DNA from: Pseudomonas sp.
Lineage (GTDB): Bacteria > Pseudomonadota > Gammaproteobacteria > Pseudomonadales > Pseudomonadaceae
Direction: 5' to 3'
Assembly: GCF_030683065.1 (NCBI RefSeq)
Contig: NZ_JAUXMX010000031.1
Span: forward strand, 1 to 64,000
DNA length: 64,000 bases
Position numbers and translations under genes: made by a program. Position 1 is the stretch's first letter. Each line of letters starts with the position of its first letter. Under the pieces are notes generated by a model. That model was not told where the DNA came from. It searched no databases and saw nothing but the letters and a program-made list of their open reading frames with translations. Positions 55,520 to 64,000 of this stretch are shown here, one piece after another.

Positions 55520-57463
55520 GTGAGCGATAAAGAACCGAAGAACACGCTGGTGATCGATAGCCAAGAGCAGGCGCAAATGCTGGAGAAAGCCGGGTTGAGC
55601 CGCCGCGGCTTCCTCGGCGCCAGCGCCATGACCGGCGCAGCTCTGGTCGGCGCGACAGCGTTGGGCAGTGCGGTAATGACCCGGGAATCCTGGGCCGCAG
55701 CGGTCAAGGAGTCGACATCGAAGATCCATGTCGGTCCCGGCGAGCTGGATGACTACTACGGTTTCTGGAGCGGCGGTCACCAGGGCGAAGTGCGGGTGAT
55801 GGGCGTGCCCTCGATGCGCGAGTTGATGCGTATCCCGGTGTTCAACGTCGACTCGGCCACCGGCTGGGGCCTGACCAATGAAAGCAAGCACATCATGGGT
55901 GACAGCGCCAAGTTCCAGAACGGCGACTGCCACCACCCACACATCTCGATGACCGACGGCAAATACGACGGCAAGTACCTGTTCATCAACGACAAGGCCA
56001 ACAGCCGGGTCGCGCGTATCCGTCTGGATATCATGAAGTGCGACAAGATGCTCACCGTGCCCAACGTGCAGGCCATCCACGGCCTGCGTCTGCAGAAGGT
56101 GCCCTATACCAAGTACGTGTTCGCCAACGCCGAGTACGTCATTCCGCACCCCAACGATGGCAAGGTTTTCGACCTGCAGGATGAAAACAGCTACACCATG
56201 TACAACGTCATCGACGCCGAGAAGATGGAAATGGCCTTCCAGATCATCGTCGACGGCAACCTCGATAACACCGATGCCGACTACAGCGGCCGCTATGCCG
56301 CAGCCACCTGCTACAACTCGGAGAAGGCCTTCGACCTCGGCGGCATGATGCGCAACGAGCGCGACTGGGTGGTGGTATTCCATATCGAACGCGCCGAGGC
56401 AGCGGTCAAGGCCGGCAAGTTCATCACCCTGGGCGACTCCAAGGTGCCGATACTCGACGGGCGCAAGAAGGGCGACAAGGACAGCGCGTTCACCCGCTAC
56501 ATCCCGGTGCCGAAGAACCCGCATGGCCTGAATACCTCGTCCGACGGCAAATACTTCATCGCCAACGGCAAGCTGTCGCCAACCTGTTCGATGATCGAGA
56601 TCGCCAAGCTCGACGACCTGTTCGACGACAAGCTCAAGGACCCGCGCGACACCATCGCCGCCGAGCCGGAACTCGGTCTTGGTCCGTTGCACACCACCTT
56701 CGACGGCCGCGGTAACGCCTACACCACGCTGTTTATCGACAGCCAGGTGGTCAAGTGGAACATGGCGGAGGCCGTGCGCGCCTACAAGGGCGAGAAGGTC
56801 AACTACATCAAGCAGAAGCTCGATGTGCACTACAACCCGGGGCACAACCACGCGTCCCTCTGCGAAACCAGTGACGCCGATGGCAAATGGCTGATTGTGC
56901 TGAGCAAGTTCTCCAAGGATCGCTTCCTGCCGGTCGGCCCGCTGCACCCGGAGAACGATCAGCTGATCGATATTTCCGGCGATGAAATGAAGCTGGTGCA
57001 CGACGGCCCGACCTTCGCCGAACCGCATGACTGCATCCTGGCGCGCCGCGACCAGATCAAGACCAAGAAGATCTGGGACCGTGACGATCCGTTCTTCGCA
57101 CCGACCGTCGCACGGGCGAAGAAGGACGGCATCAACCTGGAAGCCGACAACAAGGTGATCCGCGAGGGCAATAAGGTCCGCGTGTACATGACCTCGATGG
57201 CGCCGTCCTTTGGCCTCACCGAGTTCAACGTCAAGCAGGGCGATGAAGTCACCGTGACCATCACCAACATCGACCAGATCGAAGACGTATCCCACGGCTT
57301 CGTCATGACCAACCACGGTGTGAGCATGGAGATCAGCGCCCAGCAGACCTCGTCAATCACCTTTATCGCCGACAAGCCCGGCCTGCATTGGTACTACTGC
57401 AGCTGGTTCTGCCACGCCCTGCACATGGAAATGGTCGGACGCATGCTGGTCGAACCGGCGTAA
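55520..57463 (+). CDS. nosZ: Nitrous-oxide reductase
   Basis: Periplasmic multicopper enzyme reducing N2O to N2, 647 aa, from a GTG at 55520 behind AAGGAG. A Tat signal with SRRGFLG (27-33) takes the folded protein across the membrane. A seven-bladed propeller binds the CuZ cluster (GDCHHPHIS, HNHASLCE, EPHDC). The C-terminal cupredoxin domain has the CuA motif CSWFCHALHMEM. The signal type is that of clade I enzymes. Confidence 0.98.
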   Translation: MSDKEPKNTLVIDSQEQAQMLEKAGLSRRGFLGASAMTGAALVGATALGSAVMTRESWAAAVKESTSKIHVGPGELDDYYGFWSGGHQGEVRVMGVPSMRELMRIPVFNVDSATGWGLTNESKHIMGDSAKFQNGDCHHPHISMTDGKYDGKYLFINDKANSRVARIRLDIMKCDKMLTVPNVQAIHGLRLQKVPYTKYVFANAEYVIPHPNDGKVFDLQDENSYTMYNVIDAEKMEMAFQIIVDGNLDNTDADYSGRYAAATCYNSEKAFDLGGMMRNERDWVVVFHIERAEAAVKAGKFITLGDSKVPILDGRKKGDKDSAFTRYIPVPKNPHGLNTSSDGKYFIANGKLSPTCSMIEIAKLDDLFDDKLKDPRDTIAAEPELGLGPLHTTFDGRGNAYTTLFIDSQVVKWNMAEAVRAYKGEKVNYIKQKLDVHYNPGHNHASLCETSDADGKWLIVLSKFSKDRFLPVGPLHPENDQLIDISGDEMKLVHDGPTFAEPHDCILARRDQIKTKKIWDRDDPFFAPTVARAKKDGINLEADNKVIREGNKVRVYMTSMAPSFGLTEFNVKQGDEVTVTITNIDQIEDVSHGFVMTNHGVSMEISAQQTSSITFIADKPGLHWYYCSWFCHALHMEMVGRMLVEPA

Positions 57464-57476
57464 CGACACGGCCTCC

Positions 57477-57536
57477 TGTAGGCGCCAGCTTGCTGGCGAT
57501 CCAACCCCGTAGCGCGGATTGCATCCGGGCTACGGA
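57477..57536. repeat. REP-like elements A and B between nosZ and nosD
   Basis: Family A core TGTAGGCGCCAGCTTGCTGG at 57477, then a family B single copy GTAGCGCGGATTGCATCC at 57509. They lie inside the nos operon. Confidence 0.8.
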
Positions 57537-57567
57537 CTCACCGCTAAATGGCTCAAGGTAAACCGCC

Positions 57568-58860
57568 GTGTTAAACACCCAGGCAATGGCATGGCTGCAC
57601 GCCAGCGCACTATTGCTGCTTATTCTCTGCGGCGCTGCTCAGGCGGCGCCGCTACCCATCACCGCGCTGCCGCTACAGGCGGAGGGCGACAACCGCTGGC
57701 GCCTGCCCGCCGGCGAGTATCAGGGTTCGTTCAGCGTCGATCAGCCGATGCATATCCGCTGCGAACCGGGCGCCGTGTTGCAGGGCCAAGGGCAGGGTAA
57801 CGGCCTGATCATCAGCGCGCCCGAGGTGACCATCGAGGGCTGCACGCTGCTCGATTGGGGCCGCGATATGACCGCCATGAACGCCGCCATATTTATCCAG
57901 CCCAAGGCCCATGGCGCGCTGATCAAGAACAACCGCTTGCAAGGGCCGGGCTTCGGCATCTGGGTCGATGGCACGGCGGACGTCAGCCTGATCGGCAACA
58001 GCATCCAGGGCGATCCGAGCATCCGTTCCCAGGATCGCGGCAACGGCATTCACCTGTATGCAGTGCACGGCGCCAAGGTCATCGGCAACCAGGTGCGCGA
58101 TGCTCGCGACGGTATCTACATCGATACCTCCAACGGCAACCTGCTCGAAGGCAATACCCTGGAGGACCTGCGTTACGGCGTGCACTACATGTTCGCCAAC
58201 GACAATCAGCTGCTTGGCAACACCACCCGGCGCACCCGCACTGGCTATGCGCTGATGCAGAGTCGCAAGCTGACGGTGATCGGCAATCGCTCCGAGCAGG
58301 ACGAGAACTACGGCATCCTGATGAACTACATCACCTATTCGACCATCCGCGACAATTTTGTCAGCGACGTGCGCAGTGGCTCGACCGGCGACAGCATGAT
58401 CTCCGGCGCCGAAGGCAAGGCACTGTTTATCTACAACTCGCTGTTCAACAGCATCGAGCATAACCACTTTGAACGCAGCGCCCTGGGCATTCACCTGACC
58501 GCCGGCTCTGAGGACAACCGCATCGTCGGTAACGCCTTTGTCGACAACCAGCAACAGGTCAAGTACGTCGCGGTGCGCACCCAGGAATGGTCCCGCAACT
58601 ACTGGAGCGACTACCTGGGCTGGGATCGCAACGACGACGGCCTGGGCGATGTTGCCTACGAACCCAACGACAACGTCGACCGTCTGCTGTGGCTGTACCC
58701 GCAGGTGCGCCTGTTGATGAACAGCCCGAGCATCGAACTGCTGCGCTGGGTACAGCGCGCTTTTCCGGTGATGAAATCCCCTGGCGTGCAGGACAGCTAC
58801 CCACTGATGCAGCTGCCCACCGCCGATCTGCTGCAAAACCGCCAGGAGCCAACCCCATGA
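57568..58860 (+). CDS. nosD: NosD, periplasmic CuZ maturation protein
   Basis: Right-handed beta-helix protein of 430 aa with repeated NxI/NxL turns ([19 protein letters not shown] and similar). The signal peptide ends near residue 27 (ILCGAAQA). It works with NosFY in delivering sulfur and copper for CuZ. The start is a GTG at 57568; an ATG six codons later is a possible alternative. It overlaps nosF by four bases. Confidence 0.95.
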   Translation: MLNTQAMAWLHASALLLLILCGAAQAAPLPITALPLQAEGDNRWRLPAGEYQGSFSVDQPMHIRCEPGAVLQGQGQGNGLIISAPEVTIEGCTLLDWGRDMTAMNAAIFIQPKAHGALIKNNRLQGPGFGIWVDGTADVSLIGNSIQGDPSIRSQDRGNGIHLYAVHGAKVIGNQVRDARDGIYIDTSNGNLLEGNTLEDLRYGVHYMFANDNQLLGNTTRRTRTGYALMQSRKLTVIGNRSEQDENYGILMNYITYSTIRDNFVSDVRSGSTGDSMISGAEGKALFIYNSLFNSIEHNHFERSALGIHLTAGSEDNRIVGNAFVDNQQQVKYVAVRTQEWSRNYWSDYLGWDRNDDGLGDVAYEPNDNVDRLLWLYPQVRLLMNSPSIELLRWVQRAFPVMKSPGVQDSYPLMQLPTADLLQNRQEPTP

Positions 58861-59783
58861 ATGCCGTCGAAATCGAAGGCGTCAGCCAGCAGTACGGCAA
58901 CATGAGCGTGCTGCACGACTTGAACCTGAGCCTGGGCGAAGGCGAAGTACTCGGTCTGTTCGGCCACAACGGCGCCGGCAAGACCACCTGCATGAAACTG
59001 ATTCTCGGCCTGTTGCAGGCCAGCAGCGGCCGGGTGCAGGTGCTCGGGCGCAGTCCGAACGATGCACTGGTGCGTCAGCAGCTCGGCTACTTGCCGGAGA
59101 ACGTGACCTTCTACGCCCAGCTCAGCGGCCGCGAAACCCTGCGCCATTTCGCCAGGCTCAAGGGCGCGCCGCTGAGCCAGGTAGACGAACTGCTGGAGCA
59201 GGTCGGCCTGGCCGAGGCCATGGAACGCCGGGTCAAGACCTACTCCAAGGGCATGCGCCAGCGTCTCGGCCTGGCCCAGGCATTGCTCGGCGCGCCGCGG
59301 CTGCTGTTGCTGGATGAGCCCACGGTCGGCCTCGATCCCATCGCTACCCAGGACCTCTACCAACTGGTCGACCGCCTGCGCCAGCAGGGCACCAGCATCA
59401 TCCTTTGCTCCCATGTGTTGCCGGGGGTCGAGGCGCATATCAACCGCGCGGCGATTCTCGCCCATGGTCGCCTGCAGGCAGTCGGCAGCCTGGCCAGGCT
59501 GCGCGAAGACGCCGGCCTGCCGGCGGTGATCCGCGCCAGCGGGCTGAAACAGAGCGCACAGCTGTTGCAGCGCTGGCACGCTGACGGCCATCAAGCCCGT
59601 TCGGTCGGCGTCGATGGCGTCGAAGTGGTGGCGATCAACGGCCATAAGCTCGGCCTGCTGCGCCAGTTGCTCGGCGAGGGCGAGGCGCAGGACATCGAGA
59701 TCCACCAGCCTTCGCTGGAGGATCTGTACCGGCATTACATGGACAAGGCCCAGAGTATTCAGGCCGGGGAGGGCGTGGCATGA
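58857..59783 (+). CDS. nosF: NosF, ABC ATPase for CuZ maturation
   Basis: Cytoplasmic ATPase of 308 aa, partner of NosY. Walker A is GHNGAGKTT, signature YSKGMRQR (KGMRQ type), Walker [14 protein letters not shown], and the H-loop is [11 protein letters not shown]-terminal extension of about 90 residues follows. The ATG overlaps the nosD stop, and the stop overlaps the nosY start. Confidence 0.96.
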   Translation: MNAVEIEGVSQQYGNMSVLHDLNLSLGEGEVLGLFGHNGAGKTTCMKLILGLLQASSGRVQVLGRSPNDALVRQQLGYLPENVTFYAQLSGRETLRHFARLKGAPLSQVDELLEQVGLAEAMERRVKTYSKGMRQRLGLAQALLGAPRLLLLDEPTVGLDPIATQDLYQLVDRLRQQGTSIILCSHVLPGVEAHINRAAILAHGRLQAVGSLARLREDAGLPAVIRASGLKQSAQLLQRWHADGHQARSVGVDGVEVVAINGHKLGLLRQLLGEGEAQDIEIHQPSLEDLYRHYMDKAQSIQAGEGVA

Positions 59784-60610
59784 GCCAAATCTGGAATATC
59801 GCGCGCAAGGAACTCAGTGACGGCCTGCGCAACCGCTGGCTGCTGGCCATCAGCCTGCTGTTCGCGGTGCTGGCGGTGGGCATCGCCTGGCTCGGCGCGG
59901 CGGCCTCCGGGCAACTGGGCTTCACCTCGATCCCGGCGACCATCGCCAGCCTGGCCAGCCTGGCGACCTTTCTGGTGCCGCTGATTGCCTTGCTGCTGGC
60001 CTATGACGCCATCGTCGGCGAGGACGAGGCCGGCACCCTGATGCTGTTGCTGACCTATCCCCTGGGCCGCGGCCAGTTGCTGCTGGGCAAGTTCGTCGGC
60101 CACGGTTTGATCCTCGCGTTGGCCACCCTGATCGGATTCGGCTGCGCGGCGCTGGCCATCGCCGTGCTGGTCGAGGACGTCGAACTGGGCCTGCTGGCCT
60201 GGGCCTTCGGCCGCTTCATGCTGTCCAGCACCTTGCTCGGTTGGGTGTTTCTGGCCATGGCTTATGTGCTGAGCAGCAAGGTCAGCGAGAAATCCAGCGC
60301 CGCCGGCCTGGCCCTGGGCGTGTGGTTCCTCTTCGTGCTGGTGTTCGACCTGGCCCTGCTGGCGCTGCTGGTACTGAGCCAGGGCAAGTTCAACCCGGAT
60401 CTGCTGCCCTGGCTGTTGCTGCTTAACCCCGCCGACGTCTACCGGCTGATCAATCTGTCCGGCTTCGAGGGCGGCGGTAGCGCCGTCGGCGTGATGGCCC
60501 TGGGCGGAGACCTGCCGGTTGGCAGCGGTTTGCTCTGGCTGTGCCTGCTGCTGTGGGTTGGCGCGCCGCTGCTGTTGGCCTATTGGCTGTTTCTGCGGCG
60601 GCCGACGTGA
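59780..60610 (+). CDS. nosY: NosY, ABC permease for CuZ maturation
   Basis: Six-span membrane protein of 276 aa. The N-terminus [16 protein letters not shown] is typical, and [23 protein letters not shown] is the loop that contacts NosF. It overlaps nosF by four bases. Confidence 0.95.
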   Translation: MSQIWNIARKELSDGLRNRWLLAISLLFAVLAVGIAWLGAAASGQLGFTSIPATIASLASLATFLVPLIALLLAYDAIVGEDEAGTLMLLLTYPLGRGQLLLGKFVGHGLILALATLIGFGCAALAIAVLVEDVELGLLAWAFGRFMLSSTLLGWVFLAMAYVLSSKVSEKSSAAGLALGVWFLFVLVFDLALLALLVLSQGKFNPDLLPWLLLLNPADVYRLINLSGFEGGGSAVGVMALGGDLPVGSGLLWLCLLLWVGAPLLLAYWLFLRRPT

Positions 60611-60641
60611 TTCTTGCCTGCGCCGCGCCGGCGTTTGCCCT

Positions 60642-60662
60642 GGTGCGCACGGCGCACCCTAC
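60642..60662. repeat. REP-like element, family C, between nosY and nosL
   Basis: GGTGCGCACGGCGCACCCTA identical in core to the copies at 32282 and 53068 (inverted). Confidence 0.75.
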
Positions 60663-60691
60663 GAGATCTTTTTAAGCATTAAGGAGTAACC

Positions 60692-61234
60692 ATGAAAACC
60701 CTGTTTAAAACCCTTTTGACGTTAGTGATCGGTCTGGCGCTGCTGGCCTGCAGCGAGCCTGAAAGCGAGCAGCAGAGCCTTGCCCCGGTGGCTTTTCACG
60801 ACACTGACGAGTGTCACGTGTGCGGCATGATCATCACCGATTTCCCCGGGCCAAAAGGTCAGGCGATGGAGAAGGCCAGCGTCAAGAAATTCTGTTCCGC
60901 CGCCGAAATGCTCGGCTGGTGGCTGCAACCGGAAAATCGCATCGGCACTGCCAAGCTTTACGTGCACGACATGGGTCGTAGCGAGTGGGCCAAGCCCGAC
61001 GACGGCAACCTGATCGATGCCACCAGCGCCTTCTACGTGGTCGGCCTCGGCGATAGCGGATTGAAAGGCGCCATGGGCGCGGTGCTGGCCTCGTTTGCCG
61101 ATGAGCAGGCGGCGCGTAAACTGGCCGCCATCCACGGCGCTCGGGTGTTACGCTTCGACGAGATCGACCAGGACGTGCTGCAACAGGCCGCCGCTACCCA
61201 GCATGTGGGTATGCACGGGCGAGCCACGCATTGA
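60692..61234 (+). CDS. nosL: NosL, copper-binding lipoprotein
   Basis: Outer-membrane-type lipoprotein of 180 aa. The lipobox LALLAC gives Cys20. The Cu(I) motif is CHVCGMIITDFPGPKGQ, with DMGRSEW further on. It delivers copper for NosZ. It starts behind AAGGAG, 81 bp after nosY. Confidence 0.95.
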   Translation: MKTLFKTLLTLVIGLALLACSEPESEQQSLAPVAFHDTDECHVCGMIITDFPGPKGQAMEKASVKKFCSAAEMLGWWLQPENRIGTAKLYVHDMGRSEWAKPDDGNLIDATSAFYVVGLGDSGLKGAMGAVLASFADEQAARKLAAIHGARVLRFDEIDQDVLQQAAATQHVGMHGRATH

Positions 61235-61281
61235 GTGCAGGTCGTAAAGGTTTGCCATTATTCGCAAGGTAGGAGCTCAAA

Positions 61282-61455
61282 ATGGGTATCAGCATCTGGC
61301 AACTTCTGATCATTCTGCTGATCGTGGTCATGCTGTTCGGCAGCAAGCGATTACGCGGGCTGGGCTCCGATATTGGCGGGGCGATCGGTGGCTTTCGCAA
61401 ATCGATGGGCAGCGACGATGCGCCGCAACAGCCGGAATCGACCAAGCAGCCGTAG
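61282..61455 (+). CDS. tatE: TatA/TatE-type twin-arginine translocase component
   Basis: 57 aa, start at 61282 behind AGGAG. One membrane span ([19 protein letters not shown]) is followed by an amphipathic helix with [15 protein letters not shown] and a short acidic tail. The position after nosL is as in P. stutzeri, where the gene is called tatE. It may assist export of the Tat-dependent NosZ, but general Tat genes are probably elsewhere. Confidence 0.9.
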   Translation: MGISIWQLLIILLIVVMLFGSKRLRGLGSDIGGAIGGFRKSMGSDDAPQQPESTKQP

Positions 61456-61524
61456 CCTGTTGCTCCCGGTCTGCCAAATAGCCCGGCCCGTATCTTATTG
61501 ATTTTATGGGTTATGACATTTCCC

Positions 61525-61585
61525 GTAGGAGCCAGCTTGCTGGCGATCCGGCGATCCGGCGATCCGGCGTCCCTCTGGCTCCTAC
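61525..61585. repeat. REP-like element, family A, with inverted end
   Basis: GTAGGAGCCAGCTTGCTGGC at 61525, three GCGATCCG units, and the inverse end CTGGCTCCTAC at 61575-61585. The arms GTAGGAGCCAG/CTGGCTCCTAC pair perfectly. Confidence 0.8.
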
Positions 61586-61887
61586 CCAGTTTGCTACGCG
61601 ACAGTGCTCCGTCGAAGATGGTGCGGTTGTTCCTATGGCCTACGTTTGCCTGAAGTAGCGACCCTGACCGCTATGAGCCTCCATTCGAAGTCCCTGGCGA
61701 TGGACGCGACCCTCGCGTTCGCTCAGCGCGATCTATGTGCCTGGCGCGCAAAGCTGATCGCGGTCAAGTCGCCAAAGCCCTTCCTCCCTGTAAAAAGAAC
61801 CTAACGGCTGCCGCTTTCCTTGCAGCTGAAATGCCCCGGCTGGCCGCTGCTTGCCGGGCGCTTGATGACCTTTTCAGGAGCCTTGCC
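61586..61887. other. Non-coding leader region of nnrS
   Basis: Apart from the FNR-type box at 61754 and its -10, I see no gene in this stretch. The frame from 61604 has no homology that I recognise and no ribosome site. Confidence 0.5.
61754..61767 (+). promoter_or_regulatory. ANR/DNR box of nnrS
   Basis: CTGATCGCGGTCAA matches 8 of 10 positions. TAAAAA at 61791-61796 lies about 30 bp from the centre. Confidence 0.65.
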
Positions 61888-63078
61888 ATGCACGTTCTCG
61901 ACCGGCGTACCGCCCTGAGTATCCCGCCCATCTGGCGTCTTGCCTTTCGCCCGTTCTTCCTTGCCGGCAGCCTGTATGCGTTGCTCGCCATTGTTCTCTG
62001 GGTGCTGGCCTGGAGCGGCCACGGGCCCGGCTGGCAGCCCGCCGGTGGCTGGCTCGCCTGGCACCGCCACGAAATGCTGTTCGGCTTCGCCGCCGCCATA
62101 GTGGCGGGTTTTCTGCTCACCGCGGTGCAGACCTGGACCGGTCAGCCGGGCCTGAGTGGCACGCGTTTGATGCTACTCGCCGGGCTGTGGCTGGCCGCAC
62201 GACTGGGCTGGTTGTTCGACTTGCCGTCGCTGCTGCTGATTCCGCTCGACCTCAGTTTTCTGCTCGCAGTAGCTGCCCTGATGGCGCGCATGCTCTGGGT
62301 GGTACAGCAGAAGCGCAACTACCCGATCGTTGTGCTGTTGTGCCTGTTGGCTGCAGCCAATGCCTTGCTCTTGGCCGGCCTGGCCCAGGGCGACGATGAG
62401 TTGCAGCGGCGTGGCGTGTTGGCGGGCTTGTGGCTGGTCGCGGCGCTGATGGGCCTGATCGGTGGCCGGGTGATTCCCTTCTTCACCCAGCGCGGCCTGG
62501 GTCGGCTCGATGCGCTTAAACCCTGGCTGTGGCTGGACATTGCCTTGCTGCTCGGCACCGGCCTGATCGCCGCGCTCTACGCCAGCGGTGTAGCCCTGCA
62601 GGCCCAGCCATTATTGGCCGGGTTGTTTCTGGCGCTGGCGGCGGGGCATCTGCTGCGCCTGGCACGCTGGTACGACAAGGCGATCTGGACGCTGCCGTTG
62701 CTGTGGTCGCTGCACCTGGCGATGCTCTGGCTGGTCGTTGCCTGTGTCGGCCTGGCGCTGTGGCATGCCGGTCTGTTGGCCACGTCCAGCCCGGCCTTGC
62801 ATGGCCTGACCATGGGCGCCATGAGTGGGCTGATTCTGGCCATGCTCGCCCGCGTGACCCTGGGGCATACCGGGCGGCCATTACAACTGCCGGCCGGCAT
62901 GGCTGCGGCCCTGGTGGTGTTCAATTTGGCTTGCGTGGCGCGGGTCTTGGTGTATCCGCTCTGGCCGCAGGAAGGGTTGTGGCTATCGGCCGGTGGTTGG
63001 TCGTTGGCGTTGGCCATTTATGCCTGGTGCTATGGGCCGATGCTGGTCAGGCCACGGGTCGATGGTCACCCGGGCTGA
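61888..63078 (+). CDS. nnrS: NnrS family heme/copper membrane protein
   Basis: Integral membrane protein of 396 aa with about 12 spans, start at 61888 behind CAGGAG. Family segments are LAFRPFFLAGSLYAL, WHRHEMLFGFAAAIVAGFLLTA and GRVIPFFTQRGLG, with His residues for heme and metal. NnrS proteins help cells under NO stress and are common in denitrifiers. It is followed by an SDR gene. Confidence 0.93.
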   Translation: MHVLDRRTALSIPPIWRLAFRPFFLAGSLYALLAIVLWVLAWSGHGPGWQPAGGWLAWHRHEMLFGFAAAIVAGFLLTAVQTWTGQPGLSGTRLMLLAGLWLAARLGWLFDLPSLLLIPLDLSFLLAVAALMARMLWVVQQKRNYPIVVLLCLLAAANALLLAGLAQGDDELQRRGVLAGLWLVAALMGLIGGRVIPFFTQRGLGRLDALKPWLWLDIALLLGTGLIAALYASGVALQAQPLLAGLFLALAAGHLLRLARWYDKAIWTLPLLWSLHLAMLWLVVACVGLALWHAGLLATSSPALHGLTMGAMSGLILAMLARVTLGHTGRPLQLPAGMAAALVVFNLACVARVLVYPLWPQEGLWLSAGGWSLALAIYAWCYGPMLVRPRVDGHPG

Positions 63079-63209
63079 GAGCCTGTTCGCCGCCCGTCTG
63101 CTCATGCAGTAACGCGTGCACCGCGCTGTCTGGTCATTGATATCCGCTCGCCTGTGCCTTGCGCATGGGCGGCCTTGCCGCTCGGCACTGCCGGGCATCG
63201 GAGAAGCTG

Positions 63210-63953
63210 ATGAAAACCGAATTTCAAGATCGTTTGGCCGTCGTCACCGGCGCCAGTTCAGGTATCGGCCTGGCACTATGTGCCGCTTTGCTGCAAAGCG
63301 GCGCCAGGGTGCTGGCCATGTCGCGCAGCCTGGGCGGCTTGCAAGACCTGCAGGTAAGCTATCCCGAGCGCCTGGTCTGGCATGCCGGTGATGTCACCTC
63401 GAGCGGAGACCTGGCCAGCCTCGGCCAGCGCGCCGCGCAACTGGGACAGGTGGACTATCTGGTGCCCAACGCGGGCATCGCCGAACTGGCCGATAGCCTC
63501 GACCTGACGGCATTCGATCGACAGTGGGCAGTCAATGGGGCAGGCGCATTGAATACCCTGGCGGCGCTGCGCGACACGCTAGCGACGCCCAGTTCGGTGG
63601 TGTTCATCAGCAGCTTTCTCACCCGCACGACGTTTCCCGGCCTGGCCGCCTATATCGCCAGCAAGGCGGCACTTAGCGCCCAGGCGCGCACCCTCGCGGT
63701 GGAAATGGCGCCAGTCGGTGTGCGCATCAATCTGGTTTCTCCCGGACCTACGGCAACTGCGATCTGGGGCAGCCTGGGGTTGAGCGACGAGCAGTTGGAT
63801 GAGGTCGCCGACAGCGTCAGCAAACGCCTGCTGCCGGGCCACTTTCTCGATGCGGCGGCTGTCGCCAGCGTGATCCTGTTCCAGTTGTCGGCCGGTGCGC
63901 GCGGTGTCTATGGCCAGGATTGGGTAGTCGATAACGGCTACGGCTTAAGCTGA
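63210..63953 (+). CDS. Short-chain dehydrogenase/reductase
   Basis: NAD(P)-dependent oxidoreductase of 247 aa from the ATG at 63210. The Rossmann motif is TGASSGIG (13-20), then DVTS, PNAGIAE, and the catalytic Ser134/135, Tyr148 and Lys152. The substrate is unknown. SDR genes of this length sit next to nnrS in other denitrifiers, but no role has been assigned that I know of. Confidence 0.9.
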   Translation: MKTEFQDRLAVVTGASSGIGLALCAALLQSGARVLAMSRSLGGLQDLQVSYPERLVWHAGDVTSSGDLASLGQRAAQLGQVDYLVPNAGIAELADSLDLTAFDRQWAVNGAGALNTLAALRDTLATPSSVVFISSFLTRTTFPGLAAYIASKAALSAQARTLAVEMAPVGVRINLVSPGPTATAIWGSLGLSDEQLDEVADSVSKRLLPGHFLDAAAVASVILFQLSAGARGVYGQDWVVDNGYGLS

Positions 63954-63964
63954 GCCATGGTCAA

Positions 63965-63994
63965 AACTGTCGGAGCCAAAGGGCTCCGACAGTT
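63965..63994 (+). terminator. Intrinsic terminator or hairpin after the SDR gene
   Basis: A 13-bp perfect stem AACTGTCGGAGCC/GGCTCCGACAGTT with loop AAAG. Confidence 0.75.
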
Positions 63995-64000
63995 AGAGAA

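Noticed and set aside
55496..57316. Minus-strand open frame of 606 codons
   Set aside because: Antisense shadow of nosZ.
61604..61804. 66-codon frame upstream of nnrS
   Set aside because: No ribosome site or recognisable sequence, and it overlaps the nnrS regulatory region.

Overview
The window looks like chromosome of a denitrifying Pseudomonas (Gammaproteobacteria). The block folD, tRNA-Arg/His/Leu, tig, clpP, clpX, lon, hupB, tRNA-Asp, ppiD is standard Pseudomonas housekeeping synteny, and narXL-narK1K2GHJI-ppiC-moaA has the gene order I know from P. aeruginosa. nosRZDFYL followed by a tatE-like gene, nnrS and an SDR gene is more like P. stutzeri-type clusters. The DNA is GC-rich, with third-position G/C bias throughout.

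Layout. (1) 1-6.2 kb: a glycerol-type ABC importer operon (two ATPases, two permeases, a DUF2160 membrane protein, a binding protein), divergent from the first codons of a DeoR/GlpR-like regulator. (2) 6.3-20 kb: folD (minus strand), three tRNAs, tig-clpP-clpX-lon-hupB, tRNA-Asp, ppiD, then the ABC-F gene ybiT and ppiC (minus strand) and a PilT/PilU-family ATPase. (3) 20.2-23.2 kb: a periplasmic GH3 beta-glucosidase and an ICMT-like methyltransferase, both minus strand. (4) 23.4-64 kb: an anaerobic-respiration supercluster. It holds hemN, a HemN paralogue without radical-SAM cysteines, moaB-moeA, a NarX/PilJ-type chemoreceptor, dnr, a carbonic anhydrase, narXL, narK1K2GHJI-ppiC-moaA, a toxin-antitoxin remnant, an anaerobic ribonucleotide reductase set, a CopD-like membrane protein, an acyl-CoA dehydrogenase, nosRZDFYL-tatE, nnrS and an SDR. 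nir and nor genes are not in the window.

How it works together. NarXL and DNR sense nitrate/nitrite and NO, and the chemoreceptor probably steers the cell to nitrate. NarK1K2 move nitrate and nitrite, and NarGHI reduces nitrate with MoaA/MoaB/MoeA supplying molybdenum cofactor. NosZ, matured and fed by NosRDFYL, reduces N2O. HemN makes heme without oxygen, and NrdD/NrdG make dNTPs without oxygen. Six to eight FNR-type (ANR/DNR) boxes tie these genes together. In most of them a -10-like hexamer lies 29.5 bp from the box centre, as expected for class II activation.

Most notable observations: NrdD ends after its zinc site, and its glycyl-radical segment is encoded by a separate 55-codon gene between nrdD and nrdG. 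A full-length HemN paralogue under its own FNR-type box has lost all three cluster cysteines. A decayed second copy of the ICMT-like gene is fused to a truncated antitoxin in front of an intact ParE/RelE-like toxin. The two glycerol-importer ATPases carry complementary defects that would leave one canonical and one degenerate ATP site. Dispersed REP-like repeats of several families occur only between about 28.6 and 61.6 kb.
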